From Deltaproteobacteria bacterium (lineage in GTDB: Bacteria; Desulfobacterota; DSM-4660; Desulfatiglandales; Desulfatiglandaceae): a DNA stretch of 7,090 nucleotides. Within the stretch, counting starts at the first letter, position 1. Each line of letters begins with the position of its first letter. The DNA lies in the NCBI GenBank assembly GCA_021159825.1, contig JAGHDR010000403.1, forward strand, positions 1 through 7,090, read 5' to 3'. Below the pieces are notes generated by a model, which ran no database searches, was not told the origin of the DNA, and was given only the letters and a program-made list of their open reading frames with translations. A program made the translations under genes and the position numbers. Positions 1 through 6,010 of the stretch are shown piece after piece.

Positions 1-2726
1 CGGAGATCCTTGAACGGTGGGAGAAGGAAAACCTATACGAAACAATCCGGAAAGTTTCAAAGGGCCGACCCCGATACATGCTTCATGACGGACCGCCCTA
101 TGCCAACGGCAATATTCATATGGGGACCGCCTTTAACAAGGTATTGAAGGACATTATTATCAAATCAAAACAGATGGCCGGTTTTGATGTGCCGTATGTT
201 CCCGGCTGGGATTGCCATGGGCTGCCTATTGAGCATAAGGTGGATGGGGAGTTGGGGGAGAAAAAACGGGAGATGACCAAAGCGGAAGTGAGAGGGCACT
301 GCCGCCGGTATGCGGAAAAATATATCGATATTCAGCGCGATGAGTTCAAGCGCCTGGGCGTTCTGGGAGAATGGGATCGACCCTATCTCACCATGAACTA
401 TCCGTATGAGGCCACCATCGTCAGGGAGTTCGGCAAGTTTGCCCTGAACGGTAGCCTGGTTCGGAGCAAAAAACCCATCTATTGGTGTACCTCCTGCAAA
501 ACGGCCCTTGCGGAAGCCGAAGTGGAATACGATGAGCACACATCCCCCTCCATTTTCGTCAAATTTCCCATGATTTCCGATTTGGCGGCATTGGACCCGG
601 TTTTTGAAGGAAAACAGGTTTTTGTTGTGATCTGGACCACCACCCCCTGGACCCTGCCCGCCAACCTGGCCATTGCGTTGCATCCCGATCTGCCCTATGT
701 GGCGGTGGAAACGGGGGAAAATGAGGTCATGATCCTGGCCGAAGGTCTTCTGGATGAGTGCATGGAAACCTTCGGTATCGATTCCCATAAAATTCTGAAA
801 ACGTTTCGGGCCGGTGATCTGGAGAACCTGGAAGCCAGGCACCCCATTTTTGACCGCCCTTCGGTGATTGTTCTGGCTCCCTATGTAACTCTGGAGAGTG
901 GTACGGGTTGTGTCCATACGGCCCCCGGGCATGGTCGCGAGGATTACGAAACCGGTCTCAAATACGGTTTGGAGGCGTACTCGCCGGTGGATGACGCCGG
1001 TCGGTTTACATTGGATGTGGAACACTTTTCAGGCATGGAGGTGTTTGAGGCCAACCGATCCGTCATTGATAAGCTCACCGAGCTTGGCGCTCTGGTAAAG
1101 GAACAGAAAATTACCCATGAATATCCCCACTGCTGGCGTTGCAAAAAACCGGTGATTTTCCGTTCCACGGAACAGTGGTTTATTTCCATGGACAAGACGG
1201 GCTTGAGGGATGCGGCCCTCAGTGCCATTAATGAGGTGAACTGGTTTCCCTCCTGGGGCCGCGACCGAATTCACAGCATGATCGCCAACCGGCCCGACTG
1301 GTGCATTTCCCGCCAGAGATCCTGGGGGGTCCCCATCACCGTGTTCTTTTGCAAAAAATGCGGCGGGGTGGTCATTTCCCAGGAGATTATCGACCATGTG
1401 GCGGCAATGGTGGAAAAGTCAGGCGCGGATATCTGGTTTACGGCTTCGGAAAAAGAATTGCTGCCGGAAAACACCACCTGCCCGGCTTGCGGGGAGAATG
1501 ATTTTGAAAAGGAAACCGACATTCTGGATGTGTGGTTTGATTCCGGTGTGAGCTATGCGGCGGTCATGGAAACCCGTCCATATCTGGACAGCCCCGCGGA
1601 TCTTTATCTGGAGGGGAGTGACCAGCATCGGGGATGGTTCCATAGTTCGCTTCTGTGCTCGGTGGGCACCCGGGGCCAGGCACCTTATGGCAATGTCCTG
1701 ACCCACGGGTTTGTGGTGGACGGCAAAGGAAAAGCCATGCACAAATCCTCCGGAAACGTAATTCCGCCCAAGTCCTTGATCAAGAGCCATGGGGCGGAGA
1801 TGATAAGACTCTGGGTGGCGGGAGAAGATTATCGCGACAACATTCGGATCTCCAAAGAAATCCTTCAGCGGTTGACCGACGTCTATCGCCGTATTCGAAA
1901 TACCTGCCGGTATCTCCTTGGGAACCTGCAGGACTACAACCCTGAAACCGACGGGGTTCCCTATGAACAGATGGAGGAGCTGGACCAGTGGGCACTTCAC
2001 CAGCTTCAGGGGTTAACGAAGCGTGTTGTAAGTGCTTATGAGACGTTTGATTTCCACCTGGTCTACCATCATCTCCATAACTTTTGTGTCTTGGACCTCT
2101 CTTCATTTTATCTGGATATCATCAAGGATCGCCTCTATACTTCCCCTCAAACCTCTACCCAAAGACGCTCCGCACAGTTTGCCATGAATGAAATTCTGGA
2201 AACCCTGGTGCGGCTCATGGCGCCGATCCTTGCTTTTACCGCCGATGAAATCTGGCAATACATGGGGGGTGAAGACCGTTCTCCCAGTGTTCATGCGGAT
2301 GTTTTTTCACCGCTCAAAAAGGAATTTCTGAATCCCGATCTGGCTGGCCGCTGGGATGAGATTCTCACCGTGCGAAAAGAGGTAACCAAAACCCTGGAAC
2401 TGGCGCGGAAAGAAAAAATAATCGGGCATCCCCTGGATGCGGCGGTGACCCTGGGCGTTGTACCTAAGCTTTATGAAAAGCTGAAAAACTATGCCGACCA
2501 GTTGAAGTCTGTTTTTATTGTCTCATCCGTGAAACTGATTGACATTGACCAGGTTGAAGGGGGCATTGAAAGCGAGACGGTTCCCGGGCTTAAGGTGGTT
2601 GTGACTCCTTCCACCGATCCCAAGTGCGAACGTTGCTGGATGCACGATGATACCGTAGGTGACGACCATGAACATCCAACCATCTGTGAGCGATGCCGAA
2701 ACGTTCTGAACATAATTACCCCCTGA
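1..2726 (+). CDS. ileS: Isoleucyl-tRNA synthetase, 5' end cut by the window edge
   Basis: Class I cytoplasmic synthetase that charges tRNA-Ile and edits misactivated valine. The reading frame is open to the left edge (first full codon at 3), and the 25 codons before the Met at 78 still match the family (ILERWEKENLYE, then KGRPRYMLHDGPPYANG). The Met at 78 is therefore internal, and roughly 20-30 residues are missing. Counting from that Met: HIGH-type motif HMGT at 14-17; CP1 editing domain with WTTTPWTLPAN at 186-196 and HTAPGHGRED at 280-289; CxxC pairs at 425/428 and 468/471; WCISRQRSWGVPI at 408-420; KMSKS-type loop AMHKS at 553-557, keeping the second lysine; a helical anticodon-binding region; and a C-terminal zinc knuckle, C850/C853 with C870/C873, as in typical bacterial IleRS. 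The last 34 bases overlap lspA. The family call is secure; the variant HIGH and KMSKS motifs are the only oddities. Confidence 0.98.
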   Translation, partial: EILERWEKENLYETIRKVSKGRPRYMLHDGPPYANGNIHMGTAFNKVLKDIIIKSKQMAGFDVPYVPGWDCHGLPIEHKVDGELGEKKREMTKAEVRGHCRRYAEKYIDIQRDEFKRLGVLGEWDRPYLTMNYPYEATIVREFGKFALNGSLVRSKKPIYWCTSCKTALAEAEVEYDEHTSPSIFVKFPMISDLAALDPVFEGKQVFVVIWTTTPWTLPANLAIALHPDLPYVAVETGENEVMILAEGLLDECMETFGIDSHKILKTFRAGDLENLEARHPIFDRPSVIVLAPYVTLESGTGCVHTAPGHGREDYETGLKYGLEAYSPVDDAGRFTLDVEHFSGMEVFEANRSVIDKLTELGALVKEQKITHEYPHCWRCKKPVIFRSTEQWFISMDKTGLRDAALSAINEVNWFPSWGRDRIHSMIANRPDWCISRQRSWGVPITVFFCKKCGGVVISQEIIDHVAAMVEKSGADIWFTASEKELLPENTTCPACGENDFEKETDILDVWFDSGVSYAAVMETRPYLDSPADLYLEGSDQHRGWFHSSLLCSVGTRGQAPYGNVLTHGFVVDGKGKAMHKSSGNVIPPKSLIKSHGAEMIRLWVAGEDYRDNIRISKEILQRLTDVYRRIRNTCRYLLGNLQDYNPETDGVPYEQMEELDQWALHQLQGLTKRVVSAYETFDFHLVYHHLHNFCVLDLSSFYLDIIKDRLYTSPQTSTQRRSAQFAMNEILETLVRLMAPILAFTADEIWQYMGGEDRSPSVHADVFSPLKKEFLNPDLAGRWDEILTVRKEVTKTLELARKEKIIGHPLDAAVTLGVVPKLYEKLKNYADQLKSVFIVSSVKLIDIDQVEGGIESETVPGLKVVVTPSTDPKCERCWMHDDTVGDDHEHPTICERCRNVLNIITP

Positions 2727-3211
2727 TCATCTGGTTGGCGCTGCTCATTGTCTGCCTGGATCAGGTTTCGAAAATCGCCGTGCTTAAAGGTCTCAGGGTC
2801 TATGAGAGCGTGCCGGTGATCAAGGGGTTTTTCAATCTGGTCCATGTGCGAAACCGAGGCATGGCGTTTGGATTGATGAACCGGTCGGATATGGACTTCG
2901 GTTTCTGGATCCTGGTTTCGGCCACAGTTCTCGCCATTTTTCTGCTGTTGTTCTGGTTTTATCGTATGGCGGATGAAAGCAACTGGACGACCTTTGGCCT
3001 CTCACTCATCCTGGGTGGGGCCCTGGGTAACCTCATTGATCGGGTGAGACTTCATGAAGTGATAGATTTTCTTGATTTTTACGTGGGCACCTATCACTGG
3101 CCCGCCTTCAATGTGGCAGACGCAGCCATTACGATGGGGGCTTTTATGGTGGGTTTAAGCCTTTTCTTCGGATCTTATGCAAAAAAAGCCGTTTCTTCAA
3201 CCGATAAATGA
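2693..3211 (+). CDS. lspA: Lipoprotein signal peptidase (signal peptidase II)
   Basis: Inner-membrane aspartyl protease that removes the signal peptide from diacylglyceryl-modified prolipoproteins. The 172 residues match the usual family length. Four membrane segments are visible at about 10-27, 70-90, 100-117 and 141-165. Conserved blocks are LDQVSK (22-27), VRNRGMAFG (52-60), GGALGNLIDR (108-117), EVIDFLDFY (122-130) and WPAFNVADAAI (136-146). By alignment with the E. coli and Pseudomonas enzymes, the catalytic dyad is D125 (VIDF) and D143 (NVAD). The ATG at 2693 is the only Met before the first membrane segment, and an in-frame stop lies just upstream at 2687-2689, so the start is well fixed. 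It lies inside ileS with only a weak, badly spaced GTGAG (2686-2690) before it. Translation therefore probably depends on coupling to ileS. The protein appears complete and intact. Confidence 0.97.
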   Translation: MPKRSEHNYPLIIWLALLIVCLDQVSKIAVLKGLRVYESVPVIKGFFNLVHVRNRGMAFGLMNRSDMDFGFWILVSATVLAIFLLLFWFYRMADESNWTTFGLSLILGGALGNLIDRVRLHEVIDFLDFYVGTYHWPAFNVADAAITMGAFMVGLSLFFGSYAKKAVSSTDK

Positions 3212-3280
3212 AAATTGAAATTTGGAAAAAACTAAGGTAGGTAGTAGATATGTTGCCGAATTTTCAATTTATAATTTCAA
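3209..3280. repeat. AT-rich spacer with short inverted repeats between lspA and the PBP gene
   Basis: This stretch is far more AT-rich than the flanking genes. Perfect short inverted matches connect its two ends: TTGAAATT (3215-3222) with AATTTCAA (3273-3280), AAATTGAAA (3212-3220) with TTTCAATTT (3262-3270), and TGAAAATT (3209-3216) with AATTTTCA (3259-3266). These pairings are mutually exclusive, so the stretch could fold in several ways. Between the arms is a less biased core of about 36 bases with three overlapping GTAG tetranucleotides (3237-3247). It looks like a dispersed intergenic repeat or a degenerate miniature element, but only one copy is in the window. The PBP ribosome-binding site GAGG (3284-3287) lies just beyond it. 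Confidence 0.4.
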
Positions 3281-3297
3281 GTTGAGGAATCCCCCTG

Positions 3298-5718
3298 ATG
3301 AAACTGTTCCTCAAGATCCTGTTGTGTCTTATCTCAATTGTTGTGGTTTTCGGCCTCTTTATCGCCGCCTATTTTGGTTATCTGTGGTCCAGCAACCTTC
3401 CTTATGTGGGGTCTGTAAAGGATTATAGGCCGCCGGTTATCACCAGAATTTACAGTGAAGACGGCCAGGTGATCGGAAGGCTCTGGGAGGAAAAACGGAC
3501 TGTTGTGCCTGTTTCAGAACTACCCCGGCATTTGATTAATGCCTTTGTCGCCGCTGAAGACGCGCGGTTTTTTGAGCATCCGGGTGTGGATGTTCAAGGC
3601 ATTGTCCGCGCATTTTTGAAAAACCTGTCTGCCGGGAAGGTTGAGCAGGGAGGGAGTACCATCACCCAGCAGGTGATCAAATCACTGATTCTCAAGAACA
3701 TCAAGAAGACCTATCGGCGCAAGGTCCGGGAGGCGATCTTATCCGTTCAATTGGAAAAATCATTTTCCAAAGAACATATCCTGTTTCTCTATCTCAACCA
3801 GATTTATCTGGGGCAGGGCGCCTACGGTGTGGAGGCGGCAAGCCAGACCTATTTCCGCAAACCCGCAAAAGATTTGAATCTTGCCGAAGCGGCTCTCCTG
3901 GCCGGGCTGCCCCAGGCGCCGGCCCGGTACTCACCGGTTTCCCACTTCGATCGTGCCAAGACCCGTCAGAAATACGTTCTTGCAAGGATGTATGAAGAAA
4001 GATTCATCACAAAAGCATCTCGTGACCAGGCGCTGCAGGCTACCCTCCAAATCCACGAGAAAGAAATCAACACCTTTGAAAGGGCACCCTACTTTTCCGA
4101 ACATGTTCGGCGTTATCTGCTGAAAAAATATGGGAAGGACCGCCTCTATCGCGGGGGGCTCAAGGTCTATACCACACTGGATTTGAAAATGCAGGTTCTC
4201 GGCCGGAAAGCCCTGGACAGGGGCTTGGCTGAATTGGACAAACGTGAAGGGTATCAGGGTCCTCTTAAGATTCTTTCGGCGGATGAGATCCAGGATTATG
4301 AAGCCTGTGCTACAAAAGAATTCTCCATTTCAAACCCGAAAATCAACTCGGTGGTGAAGGGGTTGGTGACCAAAGTGGATGACCAAAGGAAGGAAGTCTC
4401 GATTCGATTGGGAAAGGAGATGGCGTGCCTTCCGCTTAAAGAGATGAAGTGGGCCAGAAAACCCAATATAAAAGTACCATACTATGCCGCCCGCGTGAGA
4501 AAGCCTTCTTCCGTGTTAAAACCCTGCGATGTGGTGCTGGTGCGAATCCTTGAAAAGTACGGTGATGCTGCGTCCAAAAATGGGGCTGGGAAAAAAGGAA
4601 AGGGCAGAGAAAAGCGGAAAGCTTTTACCTGGCTGGTTGCTCTGGAACAGAGACCGAAAGCACAGGGGGCACTGGTCTGCATGGATGCAGAAACCGGTGA
4701 AGTGAAAACCATGCTGGGAGGGCGCAGTTTTGGTAAGAGCCAGTTTAACCGGGCCATCCAGTCCCGGCGGCAACCGGGTTCCGCTTTCAAGCCTTTGATC
4801 TATTCCGCGGCCCTGGACCGGGGGATGAGTCCGGTGACGATTATCATGGATTCTCCCTATGTGTCCTCTCCCAATGCCAAGGGGGAGGTTTGGAAACCCA
4901 AGAATTACAAAAAAAAGTTCTACGGTCCCACGCTGATCAGGACGGGTCTGGCCAAAAGCAGGAATGTGATTACCGTCAAGATTCTAAACAAAATCGGTGT
5001 GAATTATGCCATTCGCTATGCTGGAAACATGGGGATCGAATCAGAATTAACCCCGAATCTTTCGCTGGCGCTGGGCTCATCCGGTGTTTCACTCATGGAG
5101 CTGACCCGCGCATACGCCGTCTTTGCCAATGGCGGGATACGGGTGAAGCCTTTTTTCATAAAACGGGTCCTGGATCGCAGCGGGCACGTCATCGAAGAGA
5201 ATCAACCGGTGACGGCACCGGCTATTTCAAGGGAAACGGCGTTTGTTATGACGGATTTGTTGAAGGCCGTTGTGAGCGAAGGAACGGGCTGGCGTGTCAG
5301 GGCATTGAAGCGGCCTGTTGCCGGTAAGACCGGCACCACCAACGATCTTCGGGATGCATGGTTCATGGGATACACCCCGGGCCTGGCTACCGGTGTTTGG
5401 GTGGGTTACGATGACTCCCGGGAGATGGGAAAGGGGGAAACCGGTTCTAGGGTGGCAAGCCCCATCTGGTTGAATTTTATGCAGGAAGTTCTGGCTGGAG
5501 AGCCGGTAAAGGATTTCCAGGTGCCCAAAGGGGTTGTTTTTGCCAAGATAGATGGGAAAACAGGTCGTCTCGCCGGACGACATTCCAAAAAGACCGTTTT
5601 CCAGGCGTTTGTAGAGGGAACCGAACCCAAGCGATACTCCCCTAAACCGTCTGCGGCTAAGACAGAGCCTTTCTCACAGTTTGATATGGGCTCCCGGTTT
5701 GATTTGGATGTTCAGTAG
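3298..5718 (+). CDS. mrcA: Penicillin-binding protein 1A (bifunctional class A transglycosylase/transpeptidase)
   Basis: Membrane-anchored periplasmic enzyme that polymerises lipid II into glycan strands and cross-links the stem peptides. Of its 806 residues, 5-29 form an N-terminal membrane anchor. The GT51 domain (about 60-235) has EDARFFEHPGVD (87-98, catalytic Glu87), GGSTITQQ (118-125) and a block from REAILSVQLEKSF (144-156) to YLNQIYLGQGAYGVE (165-179). An OB-like insert (about 310-450) points to PBP1A rather than PBP1B or PBP1C. The transpeptidase domain (about 455-725) carries SAFK (Ser495 nucleophile, Lys498), SRN (554-556) and KTGT (677-680), so both active sites look intact. The ATG at 3298 has GAGG ten bases upstream and starts directly before the anchor. 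A lysine/glycine-rich stretch at 428-441 sits late in the OB insert. The stop codon lies in the foot of a palindromic repeat. The gene lies 86 bases after lspA and may be co-transcribed with it. Confidence 0.96.
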   Translation: MKLFLKILLCLISIVVVFGLFIAAYFGYLWSSNLPYVGSVKDYRPPVITRIYSEDGQVIGRLWEEKRTVVPVSELPRHLINAFVAAEDARFFEHPGVDVQGIVRAFLKNLSAGKVEQGGSTITQQVIKSLILKNIKKTYRRKVREAILSVQLEKSFSKEHILFLYLNQIYLGQGAYGVEAASQTYFRKPAKDLNLAEAALLAGLPQAPARYSPVSHFDRAKTRQKYVLARMYEERFITKASRDQALQATLQIHEKEINTFERAPYFSEHVRRYLLKKYGKDRLYRGGLKVYTTLDLKMQVLGRKALDRGLAELDKREGYQGPLKILSADEIQDYEACATKEFSISNPKINSVVKGLVTKVDDQRKEVSIRLGKEMACLPLKEMKWARKPNIKVPYYAARVRKPSSVLKPCDVVLVRILEKYGDAASKNGAGKKGKGREKRKAFTWLVALEQRPKAQGALVCMDAETGEVKTMLGGRSFGKSQFNRAIQSRRQPGSAFKPLIYSAALDRGMSPVTIIMDSPYVSSPNAKGEVWKPKNYKKKFYGPTLIRTGLAKSRNVITVKILNKIGVNYAIRYAGNMGIESELTPNLSLALGSSGVSLMELTRAYAVFANGGIRVKPFFIKRVLDRSGHVIEENQPVTAPAISRETAFVMTDLLKAVVSEGTGWRVRALKRPVAGKTGTTNDLRDAWFMGYTPGLATGVWVGYDDSREMGKGETGSRVASPIWLNFMQEVLAGEPVKDFQVPKGVVFAKIDGKTGRLAGRHSKKTVFQAFVEGTEPKRYSPKPSAAKTEPFSQFDMGSRFDLDVQ

Positions 5719-5741
5719 GGGCACGATGCATCGTGCCCTTA
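5715..5741 (+). repeat. REP-like palindrome with GTAG foot
   Basis: GGGCACGATG (5719-5728) is followed directly by its exact reverse complement CATCGTGCCC (5729-5738), a perfect 20-base palindrome. As a hairpin it would form an 8-bp GC-rich stem with loop TGCA. The stem can extend outward with a G-T wobble (5718/5739) and A-T pairs (5717/5740, 5716/5741). GTAG lies at the 5' foot (5715-5718). A GTAG next to the hairpin base is the hallmark of REP sequences recognised by REP-associated tyrosine transposases in enterobacteria; assigning this copy to that class is inference. The TAG of GTAG is also the PBP stop codon. No T-run follows on either strand, so it is not a classical intrinsic terminator, though it could still protect 3' ends of mRNA. 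Confidence 0.6.
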
Positions 5742-5789
5742 TAGGTATTACTTAATAATTTGCCAAAAAGGAGGTTTAAATAATGGTTA

Positions 5790-5996
5790 TCAAGTCTGCT
5801 CTTGACTCTTGATCACCCCGTTGGACACCCTATCCACACGTCTCTTGAGGTTCCGATCCGTCTGCATCTGATTTTTCACTCTTTCCATGATGCTGCTTAT
5901 AGCGCTATACTTTTCCATCTGAAACTGGTGATCTATCCCCGCAAGGCCGGCACGTCTTAGTTTTCGTGTTAGGAATACCGTAGCGTCCGTCCACAA
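5790..5996 (-). pseudogene. C-terminal remnant of a REP-associated tyrosine transposase (RAYT, IS200/IS605-like)
   Basis: A 68-codon - strand frame can be opened at TTG 5996 and ends with TGA at 5790-5792. The TTG is unlikely to be a real start. Residues from about 7 onward (VFLTRKLRRAGL, FQMEKYSAISSIMERVK, DRNLKRRVDR, and the end KSQEQT) resemble, from memory, the C-terminus of many RAYT-type Y1 transposases. That region is a DnaA-C-like helix-turn-helix with a Y-S-x-[VI]-S-S-x-x-E-R core and a terminal SQxQT. Complete proteins of this type run to about 200-320 residues. The N-terminal HUH/Tyr catalytic domain is absent, because the leuB stop lies only 14 bases upstream. It is therefore read as a decayed 3' fragment. 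A short stand-alone DNA-binding protein is possible, but no ATG or clear ribosome-binding site supports it. The REP-like palindrome lies about 50 bases beyond its stop. Confidence 0.6.
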
Positions 5997-6010
5997 TGTG
6001 GTTGCCGGGG

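Noticed and set aside
165..1025. Long - strand open frame (286 codons) opposite ileS
   Set aside because: It lies antisense to a fully conserved region of ileS, has no recognisable motif, and is explained by codon bias of the real gene.
1419..2000. - strand open frame of 193 codons opposite ileS
   Set aside because: It is a shadow of the synthetase reading frame with no domain signature or plausible ribosome-binding site.
3270..3275. Exact TATAAT that could be a -10 box for the PBP gene
   Set aside because: No acceptable -35 hexamer lies 16-18 bases upstream, and the hexamer falls in a very AT-rich repeat arm, so a chance match is likely.
3222..3428. TTG-started frame crossing the lspA-PBP spacer into the PBP gene
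   Set aside because: It overlaps the membrane anchor of the PBP in another frame and its first part is translated AT-rich repeat.
5719..5745. Palindrome as an intrinsic terminator for the PBP or leuB genes
   Set aside because: The stem is strong, but neither strand has a T-run after it (TTATAGG on +, CTACTGA on -).
5991..6001. Short palindrome CCACAATGTGG between the leuB stop and the transposase remnant
   Set aside because: Five-base arms with a one-base centre cannot form a hairpin and are too short to support a site or element boundary.
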